Positions 9,906-21,804 of a stretch of 64,000 nt of DNA are shown here, one piece after another. How positions within the stretch are numbered: the stretch's first letter is position 1; each line of letters opens with the position of its first letter. The position numbers were made by a program, and so were the translations under genes. The notes below the pieces were generated by a model. The model did no database searches, was not told the origin of the DNA, and saw only the letters and a program-made list of their open reading frames with translations. Origin of the DNA: Sternotherus odoratus (lineage: Eukaryota; Chordata; Testudines; Kinosternidae); contig JAVMKO010000003.1 of assembly GCA_032164245.1 (NCBI GenBank), positions 29,015,390 to 29,079,389 of the forward strand, given 5' to 3'.

Positions 9906-10850
9906 TTGGGGCATCTCCCTCTTTCTTTTGCGTGGAGAATTTAGAAAGGTCTTGCTTTCATCTCAATGCAGGTTGAAACCTCAAACTTCTTTTGGACAAA
10001 TGGAATTGGTTTCTGATCAGTTGTAGCAAAATCACTAGTCATGTTTGAAAACGTTGGCATATGGGTCTAAAGTGAATTAGCAACAATGTCTGCCAAAGTC
10101 ACAAAAAATGCCCTCAATTTTTCCATATTTAACTTGACTATTTGTAACCACATTTTAAAGAGATTTTAAAGGGCTCATGGTGATACTCTGGGATACAAGG
10201 TGACCAGTGGATTAAGTGATGGCAAGAATTGAAATAAACACATCCAGAGCTTTCCCTAGGCACAACTCAGTTTTATTTAAAAAAAAAAATGAATCCAAGT
10301 TATATTTAGTTACAGAAAGCTTTTTCACAGGCTAGCAATCTGAGATCAAGCAGAAAGCAATGGCTCTAGAAACTTTGTTAGGGCTGTATTGTGTCTAGAT
10401 GTGATTTTAAAACAAATTAATGGAGCCAAAGAGTTGGGGGCATTGAATTACAAAGATGCTTGAGATGAGGTATGTAAAATAATAGGCTCTAAAGAGGGGT
10501 CATCGGCCTGGCTGTTCATTACTTACAAGGCAAAATGCAAAATAAAGATTTAGTAGATAAGAGAATGCAGGATTATTGGCCTTGATCTTTACTAGCAAAG
10601 TTATGTAGAGTTGTGTGTATAAACATCAGATAAAGTATATGAGAGACAGCAAGTCCAGGGGAATCTGGTCAGCATTAATGAGAATGCTTTTGTGTGGTCT
10701 CCAAACTACTCCGTCACAGAAGCAGGGATAAACTGAAGAGGGGAACCAGTAGTCAAGTGTCTATACGCCACAGAAACCCCTACTTTCATCCCCCCTTTCA
10801 ACCTGCAGACTATGAGGAAGGGAATAGGTATGCATGGGGATTATTGTTAT
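9906..10850. other. No gene seen; AT-rich spacer
   Basis: No transposon ends or credible frames recognised; short A-tract at about 10276-10289. Confidence 0.4.
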
Positions 10851-10852
10851 TA

Positions 10853-11428
10853 CAGTAAAACCTCCATTTAACGGACTAATTCGGGTGAGGGGGTGTCCGT
10901 TAAATCAAAAAGTCCATTATTTAATTTAAAAAAAACCCCGAGCTGTCGGAGCAGCAGCCCACCTGCCACAGGGTCGGGGCGGCAGCTCCGCAGCCCAGCC
11001 GCTGCTGGGACCCGGGCGGGAGCCGGCAGCCAGCCCACCCGTTGCCGGGACCCGGGCGGCAGCCGGGAGCCGGCAGCCAGCCCGCCCGGGTCCCGGCACC
11101 TGGGCGGCAGCTGGGACCTGGCAGCCAGCCCGCCCGCTGCCGGGATCGGGGCGGGAGCCGGCAGCCAGACTGCCCGCTGCTGGGATCTGGGCAGAAGCCG
11201 GGAGCCGGCAACCAGCCCACCAGCGGCCGGGACCGGGGCAGCAGAAGAGCCGGCAGCCAGCCTGCCAGCGGCTGGGACCGGGGCAGCAGCCGGGAGCCAG
11301 CAGCCAGACGCCTGCGAAGGGGACCGGGGCCGCAGCCGGGAGGGGTCGCGGTCTGATATGGATCAAAAAATTTGTCCGTTGCATCCGAAGTCCGTTAAAT
11401 CGAGGTCCGTTAAATCTAGGTTTTACTG
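10853..11428. mobile_element. pogo/Tigger-like MITE with GC-rich tandem core
   Basis: Left end 'cagtaaaacctccatttaac' and right end, read on the other strand, 'cagtaaaacctagatttaac' are inverted repeats, and a TA dinucleotide flanks each side (10851-10852 and 11429-11430), as in Tc1/mariner/pogo insertions. Subterminal 'gtccgttaaat' motifs repeat several times in both orientations. The core from about 10950 to 11340 is a degenerate tandem array of roughly 30-50-base GC-rich units ('gggagccggcagccagcccg'). Frames through it encode Gly/Ser/Pro/Arg/Ala repeats and are not genes. Confidence 0.85.
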
Positions 11429-11672
11429 TATAACATGGCACTATTTTAATATATCCACCCTAACGATACATGCAGAAAGAGGGTATGCTGGTCTTTCCAT
11501 CCTTGTGTATTCATATATGTGACACTGGGAAAATAGGTGCCAGCTCTTGCCAAGGCTGTAGGCACCAGCTGAGCACTAACAAATTCATAGCTGGAAACCA
11601 GACCAACTCACCTTTATGTTAATGTTCAAAATAGGTGCTAGACTTATAAAGGTGCGTTTAGTGCTTAAACTT

Positions 11673-13313
11673 TAGGGCTATCAATTAATCACAGTTAACT
11701 TATGTGATTAAGTAAAAAAATTAATTATGATTAAAAATTGTGATTAATTGCACTGTTAAACAATAGATATCAACTGAAATTTATTAAATATTTTTGCATG
11801 TTTTTCTACATTTTCAAATAATTGATTACTCTTACTACAACAGAATACAAAGGGTATAGTGCTCAATTTATATTATTTTTTATTACAAATATTTATACCC
11901 CAAAAATGATAAACAAAATAAATAATATTTTTCAGTTCACCTCATACAAATTCTTCAGTGCAATCTCTTTATCATGAAAGTGTAACAAATGTAGATTTTT
12001 TTTTGTTTCACAACTGCACTCAAAAACAAAACAATGTAAAACTTTAGAGCCTACAAGTCCACTCAGTCCTAGTTCTTGTTCAGTCAATCACGAAGACAAA
12101 TAAGTTTGTTTACATTTATGAAAGAGAACACTGCCTGCTTCTTATTTACAATGTCACTGAAAGTGAGAACAGGCATTTGCATGGCACTTTTGTAGCCAGC
12201 GTTGCAAGACGTTTATGGTCCAGATATGCTAAACATTCATATGCCCCTTCATGCTTCAGCCACTATTCCAGAGGACATGCTTCCATGCTGATGATGCACA
12301 TTAAAAACATAATGCATTAATTAAATTTGTGGCTGAATGCCTTGGGGGGGAGTTTTATGTCTCCAGTTTTATCTGCATTCTGCCATATATTTCATCATAT
12401 AGCAGTCTTGTATGACTCCGCACACATTTATTTTAAGAATACCTTTCACAGCAGATTTGACAAAAATGCCAAGAAGACACTAATGTGAGATTTCTAAAAA
12501 TAGTTACAGCATTTGACCCAAGGTTTAAGAATCTGAAGTGCAATTCAAAATCTGAGAGGGAAGAGATGTGGTGCATCCTTTCAGAAGTCTTAAAAGAGCA
12601 ACACTCAGATGCAGAAAGTACAGAACATGAACCAGCAAAAACCAAAATCAACCTTTTTTGGTGGCATCTGACTCAGATGATGAAAATGAACATGCATTGG
12701 TCCACTCTGCTTTGGATTGTTATCAAGAAAAACTCATCATCAGCATGGAAGCATGTCCTCTGAAATGGTGGTTGAAGCATGAAGGGACATATGAATCTTT
12801 ATCGCATCTGGCACATAAATATCTTGTGACTCTGGCTATTTCAGTGCCATGTGAACACCTGTTCTCACTTTCAGATGACATTGTAAAGAAGAAGCAGGCA
12901 GCATTATCTCCTTCAAATTGTAACCAAACTTGTTTGTCTGAGCGATTGGCTGAAGTAGGACTGAGTGGACTTGTAGACTCTAAATTTTTACATGGTTTAA
13001 CTTTTGAATGCTGGGGTTTTATCTACATAATTCTACATGACAAAAAGATTGCACTATAGTACTTGCATTAGGTGAACTGAAAAATACAATTTCTTTTGCT
13101 TTTTAGTGTGCAAATATTTGTAATAAAAATAAATATAAAGTGAACACTGTACACTTTGTATTCCGTGTTGTAATTTAAATCAATATATTTAAAAATGTAG
13201 AAAACATCCAAAAATATTTAAATAAATGCTATTCTATTATTGTTAAAAGTGTGATTAATCACAATTTTTAATCGTGAAATTAATCATGATTTTTTAATCG
13301 CTTGACATCCCTA
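11673..13313 (+). mobile_element. Fold-back hAT transposon with transposase relic
   Basis: Ends are inverted repeats ('tagggctatcaattaatcac' left; 'tagggatgtcaagcgattaa' from the right on the other strand). Beyond the ends, about 600 bases of the left arm (11686-12300) are the reverse complement of the right arm (12733-13313); for example 'ccacttcatgcttc'-like text at 12250-12300 mirrors 12735-12790. The right arm codes the transposase C-terminus, so the left arm is a non-coding mirror of it. This is therefore a very large fold-back element. The 8-bp duplication typical of hAT is not clear (flanks 'ttaaactt' and 'tttataat'). Confidence 0.85.
12430..13059 (+). pseudogene. hAT transposase C-terminal region, broken
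   Basis: A first frame from about 12485 reads 'RFLKIVTAFDPRFKNLKCNS' and then an acidic stretch, a frame shift occurs near 12656, and the second frame carries 'VASDSDDENEHALVHSALDC' and the hAT dimerisation region (CPLKWW at about 12750; VPCEHLFSLS at about 12845; KKKQAALSP at about 12890). In the family this region dimerises the enzyme and supplies part of the catalytic core. The N-terminal BED zinc finger and the early DDE residues are absent, a stop lies between the two frames, and the usual downstream Asn/Leu-rich tail is degraded. No activity is expected. ZBED-type host genes are related, but the transposon ends around it make a relic far more likely. Confidence 0.8.
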
Positions 13314-13480
13314 TTTATAATTGTAAAAGTGCTTGCTTTGAACTTGTAAACCTAGGCAGGAAGAATGATTTCCCTGACCATCAAGAAGGAGTATCAAGAC
13401 TAAATGGGGCATTGTAGGACAAAACCCCTGCTGATTGCCCCATCCACCTAGGATGAAGTTATATGCAGGAGCCCTTACAC

Positions 13481-13826
13481 CATGGGTGTCCAATCTTTTG
13501 GCTTTCCTGGGCCACATTGGAAGACGACGAGTTGTCTTGGGCCACACGAGTTGTCTTGAGCCACGCATTATGCCTACTATACACGAATTCTTTGTCACAA
13601 TTCATTTTACGCGACATTAGAGTCCTCTCGCTCTTTATTTTATTAGTCAATTTTGTCAGTTTTTCAGTTTTTTTGGTCGAACTGTTTGCAATTATAATGC
13701 GAATTAATACTCCGTTATTTGTGGACGTAATCTCATAACGTTGTAAGTTTACGATTTTGTGTTGGGCCGCATTCATAGCCGTCCTGGGCCGCATGCGGCC
13801 CATGGGCTGCAGGTTGGACAAGCCTG
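13481..13826. mobile_element. hAT MITE, perfect 8-bp TSD
   Basis: Left end 'catgggtgtccaatcttttg', right end on the other strand 'caggcttgtccaacctgcag'. The duplication 'ccttacac' is exact at 13473-13480 and 13827-13834. The interior carries subterminal 'cctgggccacattgg' and 'cctgggccgcatgcggccca' motifs. Non-coding. Confidence 0.9.
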
Positions 13827-13839
13827 CCTTACACCATCA

Positions 13840-14300
13840 GTTTGAACTCTGGGGGAAGGCCATGTAAACACGGTCACAAGAAGAAACAGTTATCGCTTTG
13901 CTGTTTGGACTCTCACAAGGGCTGGAGCTAAGAAACAAAAGTGAGCTCTCCAGGATCAACTTGGGTTAGTCCTGAAGGACATTCAGTGGACAGTTCATAA
14001 TATTACATCTCTGTCACCTTTTGAAACCTAAGATTGCAACTTGTTTGCATTTATATGTTGCCTGATTTAACCTGTAAATATCTCTCTTGTTTCTTTTTCC
14101 TAGTTAATAAATCTTTAGTGGGTTTACTGAAATAAGCATATCCTGAAGAACTATTCACCTGCCTCTTCCATGGGAGTGTGTGTGGCAAACCCTTCCTCTG
14201 CTCCCCACACAGAGTGGTCTGGGGAAAGTTGTCTGAGGTGAACAGTGATTCTTCTCTCTCCCCCCACAAGACACTTTTCTGAGAGCTTCTCTATGGAAGA
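13840..14300 (+). repeat. Possible LTR-type fragment
   Basis: Contains 'tgtaaatatctctcttgttt' followed by 'cctagttaataaatctttag', a promoter-to-poly(A)-signal layout seen in LTRs. No partner LTR, ends or target duplication found. A short PLE-tail scrap ('agtcttgtggcaccttattc') sits at about 14311-14331. Confidence 0.3.
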
Positions 14301-14460
14301 AGTAACAAAGAGTCTTGTGGCACCTTATTCTATGGAAGAAGAACACTTTGTTTCATAGCCACCTAACTACCATTATTTATCTCATTGTAAAATGTCTTGG
14401 GATACCTTGGGCATGAAAGATGTAATTTAAAACCCTACGGGCCATTTGGAGTACAAGGAA

Positions 14461-14476
14461 AGAGAGAGAGAGAGAG

Positions 14477-14559
<83 letters not shown>

Positions 14560-14560
14560 A
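14461..14560 (+). repeat. (GA)n-(AAAG)n microsatellite
   Basis: About 10 GA units run directly into about 20 tetranucleotide AAAG units: a pure purine tract of roughly 100 bases on the plus strand. Confidence 0.98.
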
Positions 14561-14561
14561 G

Positions 14562-15547
14562 CTGCTTAAAAATGGATATCCATTGCCTTCCAAGAGATAT
14601 TATTTAGTATGACAAGTTCCTAAAATTCCTCCTCATGCATCAACCAAAATTAATTAGTCATGTATTCCACCTCCCTTGCCGCCACTAATGGAAAATAAGA
14701 CTTTTTTTTTTTACTTCCAAAATAACCAATTAAGATTTCTGGCAAAAACATATTCTCCTAGGAGATTCAAATTTTAAAACCTGATTTTTTTTTATCAAGA
14801 ACTGTATCCCTCTTTCAGAGAAAGGTAGGTATGTCTTAGGAATGTATAGCTAGCTTTTCTTCACTAAGAAATAAGATAATCTGAGGACTCAGTCAGAGTA
14901 TTATTAGAACAACAGAGACATTCTTAGTTTACAGTGATAACATAGGCAAGGGAAGCTTGCCTGGAGGCATTCAATAATTTATCAAATACAGAAAACAATA
15001 GTGTCTCTCCCTCCTTCCCCCACCGTATTCTTCTGCTAGTGGGCGAGGAAGTGATACTAATAACTCTGCATGGAAGTTGCTGCATTGCAGTCCTTTAACC
15101 CCAAATCTTCCTTGTGGCTGTGTGGTGTGCTCTGATTGACTGTCAGGTGCTCCCTAATGGATGATTATTGGAACATTATCATCTTCTCTGTGTCAGCATG
15201 ATTTGACTTTTTAAGCACATAAAATCACCAGGCAGTGAGAAATAACCAATTACTCCATGAGTGATTTATCCCTCTTGCAAAGCATATATTTAAGTCCAGC
15301 TGTCCATAACAGATGACATAGAAATACCACAAACCCGTGACAGTGAAAGACAAAACAGCCTTTGTTTCCAAAGGAAGGTCTGGGCAGGATTTACTTCCAT
15401 TTTGTTTTGTAGAGTGAATTCCATACGTGAAATTATATAGCTGTGTTGGTGCAGAAACTTGTTTTGTTTTTATCAGTTCAATAACTGCTTGACTTCATGC
15501 CACTAAATCCCACATACTCGGAAAATGCAAGGTAATTTTTATAGAAT
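14562..15547. other. No gene seen; AT-rich spacer
   Basis: No credible frame or element ends. Candidate single-copy sequence. Confidence 0.4.
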
Positions 15548-15549
15548 TA

Positions 15550-15734
15550 CACTGGACTCTTGGTATAGCCCACATCACTATGGTGTGGATTCGCGTACAG
15601 CGCGGTCGTTAACATAGATCACAAATATTAAAATTGGGATCCATGGCAATGCGTCCCCTGTATTAACATATCCCCCGCGTTAACGTGGGACTGCGCATGG
15701 ATCCTGAACCCTGGGCTATAGCGAGGGTTCGGTG
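15550..15734. mobile_element. pogo/Tigger-like MITE, 185 bp
   Basis: Left end 'cactggactcttggtatagc' and right end on the other strand 'caccgaaccctcgctatagc' are inverted repeats, flanked by TA on both sides (15548-15549; 15735-15736). Subterminal 'cgttaac' motifs appear in both orientations. Unlike the other pogo-like elements here it has no GC-rich core. Confidence 0.8.
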
Positions 15735-15736
15735 TA

Positions 15737-16660
15737 CCTGTAAGTGCTATTTTGGAAGCCTGCATACGTCAAAAAGATTATTCAAATATATGGGCACAAA
15801 GAAGATGGGCATAAATGTCAATTGTAACAGAGAGAAGTCAACAACATTATATGACCCTGTACTGGCTCAATACAGGAATAACCGGGTGAACATCTGTGGC
15901 CTGTATTATGCAGGAGGTTTGACAAAATGATCATAATGGTTCCTTGTTGCCTTAAAAAACTATGAAATGACTATCTTGTGAGGTACCGAATAGTAGTACA
16001 GTACTGTTGCAGTGCAGTACTTGACTATCTACATGGGACAGTAGTGATAGGCCCTGTCTATGGATAGAGAGACTATGTTAAGTGCCTTTGGGGAACTGCT
16101 CTTGACAACAGTCCTTATGAAAAAGGAGCTGGCTTGTTTCCATGGACAGTGTCTATAGGATCAGGGAGAAGGTTAGTGGGGAAAGGGCCCAGTATCTTTA
16201 GAGCAGGGAGGAGATTAATAACAGAAAAAGTCCTTGGAGCTCTGAATGTGGTCTGGAAGCAGAGGAAAACCTACCAGTACTAAATCAAGAGCTGGATGAA
16301 AAATGGAATATCAATTACGTAAAGCATTTCCATCTTTTGAAGTAAACCGCTGGACACCCCCATCTCCAGGGCAACTGGCCATGCGGCCCACGCAGGGACA
16401 ATCACTGCCACCTCCAGCACTGTGTGGTGAGCACCGGAACCACTGCCAGGATCCCACCACAGATTGCCACTGGTGCCCTGGGATCCCCAAGCAACACACA
16501 CGCTGCTGGGTGCCTGCAAAATAGTGCATCTGACACCGTGATGTCGAAGCATGGGGCCAGGAGCAGTCACCATGATTCGGCCTACCCAAGGGACGGTTCT
16601 GCCTCTTGTAGCCCTAGGCACCTCTATATTTACACTTTGTTGAATTAATTTTTTTACAAA
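15737..16660. other. No gene seen
   Basis: A minus-strand frame of 153 codons crosses a locally GC-richer island (16330-16620), but it shows no domain and opposing frames are equally open. I see no support for a gene. Confidence 0.4.
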
Positions 16661-16716
16661 TATTGGATTAAAGCTAATAGCACACTGGTATTGGATTAAA
16701 GCTAATAGCACACTGG
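16661..16716 (+). repeat. Perfect 28-bp tandem duplication
   Basis: The 28 bases at 16661-16688 ('tattggattaaagctaatag' plus 'cacactgg') are repeated without a mismatch at 16689-16716. Confidence 0.97.
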
Positions 16717-16799
16717 TTATTAATATCATTGCCAAATTCATGTGTTACTGTTATATGTGAAGTTATGAATTCTCTCTGTATGCTGTTCCTGAAACGTGT

Positions 16800-17760
16800 T
16801 TAAGACCAGACAGCTTAGCCCAGGTAAAGGTGATAAACAGATCTATCCTAGACAAAGGAATGTGGGTTCACTTCAGTTTACATACTAATAGTAAACAAAG
16901 CCATCAAGCTAAACAAGTGAGCATCATCCTATTTGTGAACTTGAGAGACAGAGAATTAACATGGTTTATGAATCCCAGGAGACTGAGTCCTAAGGAGGCC
17001 TTCCTGATATGTGAGACAAATACCTTTTGGGATATAAGGATCAGAGAGTCACCCCATCTTTATCCTTCATCTTATGAGACAAAGAAACTAAACAATTTGA
17101 TCTCTGTGATGGGTCCTGCCCAGTAAAAAGCTGTGAAGGAGACGGGGTGAAAGACACCACCTTGAAAAACATGTATTTTGCGAGATTAAGTTTTAGACTT
17201 TTAGATGTGTTTTCACTTTTATTTGCTTGTAACCATCTCTGCCTTTATAACTTTTACTTGGTATCACTTAATCTCTGTCCTTTTGTTACTACAGTTGTTT
17301 TACTATAAACCAATTCACTACTGTACTTGAAGAGAAGGGTGTATTTACCTTAGTTAAATAGGTGAGCTGTAATATACTGACTCTTTTTAACAGAGCAACA
17401 AACTTCATATAATCTCTGAATGTACAGGGATATGTGCTATGCATTGCTGAGAGAAACATCTCTGACAAGCTTGGGGGCTGAAATTCACTGGTTCTTACCT
17501 GCTAGGCAAGGTTTGAGCTGGGAAAGCTGGGAAAGCTTGAGATGTTTGCTGGTGAGGAAGACAGACTAGTAAGGTGGAACATGAGGGACTTGGAACCAAG
17601 ATGGCATATTGGGCTCACCCTGCAAAGGGTAACTGACTGGGTGGAAGCCAGGGGGCTGGCTGCTGGTGTCAGGACTCTGACCGACAGCAGCATAGCATTA
17701 AGGCACCCAAAGTAACAAGGTAGGTTGTGATAGAATCCCTTACTGCTCTGGGTGAGCCTC
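16800..17760 (+). repeat. Possible ancient LTR-retroelement fragment
   Basis: Style only: 'ttatttgcttgtaaccatct', 'tggtatcacttaatctctgt' and a following 'gaaattcactggttcttacc' resemble LTR-type repeats, but no repeat partner, primer site or coding trace is visible. Confidence 0.25.
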
Positions 17761-17799
17761 AAAACAGCAAGATTTCACAATTCTCCACACAAAAATTCT

Positions 17800-18535
17800 G
17801 ACAGTTTCAAAATAAATATTCCCAAAAGGCAGGACATCAAGGGTCATTTGGTAAGCTGGGCACAAGCAAACAATATTTGTTTTAATATTGCTAAATGTAA
17901 ATGTATACATCTAGAAACAAAGCATGTAGAGGGCACTCTATCCCGGGAAGCAAAGACTCTAAAGGAGATTTAGTGGTCTTGATGGATAATCAGCTGAACA
18001 TCTCTGAGTGTGGCCAAAAGAGCTAATACATCCCCAAGATCCATAAACAGGGGCATCTTGAGTAGAAGTAGAGACGTTATTTTACCTTAGTATTTGGCAC
18101 TGGTGTGACTGCGACTGGAATACTGTGTCCAGTTCCTGGGACTGCAATTCAGGAAGGATATTGAATTAAATTGGAGAAGTTTCAGAAAAGAGGCATAAGA
18201 ATGACTAAACTTGCCTTATAGTGATAGACTCAAGGAGATGAATCTATTTAGTTTAACAAAGAAAAGATGAAGGGGTGACTTGATTAAGTCAATAAGTACC
18301 TACGTGTGGAGAACAAATATTTAATAATGAGCTAATTAACCATTGGAACAATTTACCAAGGGTCATGGTGGATTCTCCATGACTGACAATTTTTAAGTCA
18401 AGATTAGATATTTTTTGTAACGGATTTGATTTAGGAATAATTTTGGGGGAAGTTCTATGGCCTATGCTATAAAGGAGGTAAGACTCAATGATCATTGTAG
18501 TTCTATCTGGCATTGGAATTTATGAACCTATATGA
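17800..18535 (+). mobile_element. Ancient CR1/L3-like LINE fragment
   Basis: Heavily mutated C-terminal part of a CR1-group reverse transcriptase polyprotein on the plus strand. Traces in order: 'NICFNIAKCKCIHLE' (about 17873-17917), which aligns with the FNVDKCKVMHIG segment of the young CR1 at 25600; a region matching the 'LVRPHLEY' segment near 18110; 'KFQKRGIRMTKL' (about 18178-18213); and 'EMNLFSLTKKR' (about 18237-18269), matching 'LGLFSLEKRR'. Stops are frequent. It ends near 'tctatctggcattggaattt'. An old, dead copy. Confidence 0.75.
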
Positions 18536-20303
18536 CAGAGGAAGCTGGTGGTATGATGTTCCCCATGAGTGTCCCTTGACTTTGAAGCTTTTGCTACCTG
18601 ATTGGTTTTCAAATCCACAGTCTTTCCAAGCATGCTATAAAGCCCATCTTTTGAATATGTATTGGGGGAGCCATGACATATTTTTTCCTTTATGAATTTG
18701 AAGGGTAGGGAGATTTTTCCTGTGATTTTTTTTTCTGACTTGTGGCTGTATATAAGTGGGTATTTTCTGCCATTTTGTTTTGCAATGATTTAATTGCTTA
18801 GGGATTTAACTAAGGGTAAGAATTAGAACATGGAATAGGAAGGTATTTTCTATTCAAATCAAAACAAATAGATTGAGTATCATTTACCCTGGCAGAACAG
18901 AGATAATTCTATAATCACCACCAGAAAAATCAGGTTAGGTTTCTGGTGCGGGACCCTGTGAAGCTAGACACTGCAGGATGTACCACCCAATGTGTGCTGA
19001 GTGGCAGCCTCCCACAGCCTGCTGATTGGCTCATGCCAATATATGGACCAGGAAGCCTGCATAGAGAGTTCTTTGAGGAATGATACAGACTGCCTTCTTG
19101 TTTCTGCTCCAGCCCTTGCCTTGCTGTGAACCCAGATGCTGGCTTTGGACCCTGGTTTGTCCCTCATCTGCCACTTGCAACTTGGTGCCTGACTGACTTT
19201 CTGGCATCCTGACCCAGCTCAATCCTGACTATGCTGTTTGTTTCCTGATTGCAACTTGGTACCTTACCTATACTTACAGACTGTTCATTGCCTGGCCTTG
19301 ACATCTCTCGACACTGCAACAAGAACTTACAGTATCTAAAGTGAATTTGAACTCTTTCCCATGACTGGATTTGATGCATGGAAGATTGTGTCTCCATGAG
19401 GCTTCTTTAGAATCTAAGTAACAAAAACCTTATGAATAATTTTGGAAACAGTGTATGCTCACTCTTTAGTAAGAATGATGCGTTAATTGAGTGCAGATGG
19501 TTTGGTTCTCTGGTTAACTAAATAATTAAATAAGTAGGGTGACCTGATGCAAAGGGAACTGCAACATATAATACAGAAAATTCTTACTAGTTATAGCTAA
19601 ATTAAGCTAATTTATTGTAATTCACTCTCTAGATATTGGGGTCACATCTAGAGAAGGCTGTTTATTCAAAGCCACTCTGATCAACTAATATTTCTAACTG
19701 CTGCCTGTCTAGAAAGATTAAGGTTGTTCAGCATTTACAATTTGGCAGAATTTCTCATGATTTTTTTTCCTCTGCATTAAATGACTTTGCATCTGCAAAG
19801 GTTTTGTTTTCAATTTTTTCAAAATGAATGTACTAACATCACACATGAAATCTGACTGTTTACATGTTTTTGATATGACATGCCTGGTGACATTCCGTGG
19901 TGTCTAGGTTATCAGCCCTAAACAATGGCATTCTCTCTGACTGAAACCAAACCATAAAGGGGCAAAGACATCTATGGGGCCAATGGTGACTGAAGCTGTT
20001 TGAACTCCATTTTCTCCATAATCTTCCCCAAAAATATTAAGTTAGAGAATGGGGTAGTAGAGGGTGAGCCTGTTCATGGCAAGAGGTGGTTTGTTGAGCA
20101 GTTGGTTTGCCATTCCTCACTGAAAAGTAGCCAGCACTCTTTCTTTAGAAACTAAAATATTGAGAACCCTTGTCCACTGTAGTCTCAAAACGTCTCTGGT
20201 GGTCTTGACTATGGTTCATATTGCAAGTAATTTGCTACAACTCTCCAAATACTGATAAATTCTTATTGAGAAAAGCCAAGTGGAACATCTCTAGGAAATG
20301 TGA
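18536..20303. other. No gene seen; AT-rich spacer
   Basis: No credible frame; the opposing small frames at 18960-19400 show no domain. Confidence 0.4.
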
Positions 20304-20497
20304 ATCATAGAATATCGGGGTTGGAAGGGACCTCAGGAGATCAGCTAGTCTACCCCCCTGCTAAAGCTCGCTGATCCACAGCTAAATCATTCAACAGATT
20401 TTTCCCATCAAATCTCTAAATGGCCCCCTCATAGATTGAGCTTGTAACCCTGGGTTTAGGAGGCCAATGCACAAACCACTGAGCTATCCCTCCCCCC
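20304..20497 (-). mobile_element. tRNA-derived SINE with CR1-type tail (turtle Cry-like)
   Basis: On the minus strand the element starts with a tRNA-like head: A-box-like 'tagctcagtggtttgtgca' (20486-20468) and B-box-like 'gggttacaagctcaatc' (20450-20434). It ends with a CR1-type 3' tail, which on the plus strand reads 'aatcatagaatatcggggtt'. This composite, a tRNA head with a CR1 LINE tail that lets the CR1 enzyme copy it, is the known design of the polymerase III SINEs of hidden-necked turtles. The B box departs from the GGTTCGANTCC consensus, so this copy is probably inactive. Its presence is the best taxonomic clue in the window. Confidence 0.75.
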
Positions 20498-21804
20498 TGC
20501 TTCACAGTTAATCTCCTCTTCTCATATTGCTCCTATATTGCCAACTGCACTAGTCCAGATCAGATAACTGTTTTTACCAAATATGTAGAAAACATCCTCA
20601 CACTATTTAATGAAAGCAAGAGATGCCAGATTCACCATTCTGCAGTTTGAGATAACCATTTACCACATAGATCTCTTGGTTATTAAATCTAAAGTCTATA
20701 AAAGAGGTGAGTATGGTCTTTATATAGGTGTGTACTATGTTTTTAGAGTAAGTTAGGAAAGGTGAACTCAAACTCTCCAAACCCTTTCCAGCTGCAAGTG
20801 CTAAAAGCAGAAAAGAATTCCACCCCTGACCATGGCACATCTGGCCAGAGACTTACAGCTGTGAAGTGAGTTTGCTTGTTATAAAATAGGGCCCTTAAAC
20901 TGATCATTTGAACATGAACCTTATGGGAGTGATTCAAGTGGAAGTGTCACCTTTTCCTATAGTTTCAGTTCTTCTATGGAATGTAGTCAGTTTTAAAGTT
21001 GTTTTCTGTCTGCCCTGCAGTCACATCACGTTCATATCAGGATCATATCATCCAGTGATGAAGCTAAGCTTGTGCATTTCTATTCTATTTAGTTGCTTGA
21101 TGTCTATTTTAGTGTTAGCTTTCAGTGTCTTCTTCAGAAGAGGGAGTCAAATGGCACTCAGTGGACAGTTGGAAAACCTATTCCTCCTTTTCACCATTGC
21201 TTATGGCACTGGATACAAGCAATAGTTTATCATCTAATTCTAGAAATAGTACCACTGATATACATGGGTACTGATATACATGGATGTAGCTGGATCTTCC
21301 AGAAACTATTGCTATGTCAGAGTGCATCCACCACCTAATGTTTAGTAATGGTAGCCTTTCTATCTCCTACCTTTAGCAGTGCTGCTACTGATTTTGGCCT
21401 CTTGGACAGTGTAGCCCACCTTCCTAGTTGGAAAAATGAAAATCCCCATTAATTTAGGTTTGTATGTATAAAGGAGACTGATTGGCGTACAGTATATTTT
21501 GGAGAGATTCAGTTTCAAGACCTTTTCAAAAGAAAGAAAACAAAATTTACCCTGGAAAATGAATCATGCACTGCTGAGTAATAGGAATGTGTGGGCTGGT
21601 TTTGGCTCCATGTTGCACACAAATTCAAATGCTGAGTTGAACTTTTTGGAGTTTCCATCTCTTCTTTTCAGGTGAATGGCATGCTCAAGGATTTGTATCT
21701 AATTTTGTATCTGGGGGCAGTTGAAATCACCTCTCCAGATGTTACTAAATAAAGGCAAGGAGTAATCAAGGAGCCTAATTTCCTGTGAAGTGGAAATGAC
21801 TTAA
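20498..21804. other. No gene seen; AT-rich spacer
   Basis: Small frames at 20908-21340 show no domain or repeat relationship. Confidence 0.4.

Noticed and set aside
10893..11522. 209-codon plus-strand frame
   Set aside because: It is a translation of the tandem array in the pogo-like MITE, running out over its right end; no domain.
14397..14612. 71-codon frame with Lys/Glu/Arg repeats
   Set aside because: Produced by the (GA)n-(AAAG)n microsatellite.
16280..16741. 153-codon minus-strand frame
   Set aside because: No recognisable motif, opposing frames are also open, and it spans the 28-bp tandem duplication.
20430..20497. tRNA gene
   Set aside because: Only A- and B-box-like parts of a SINE head. 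The B box is degraded, no proper cloverleaf can be formed, and a CR1 tail follows.
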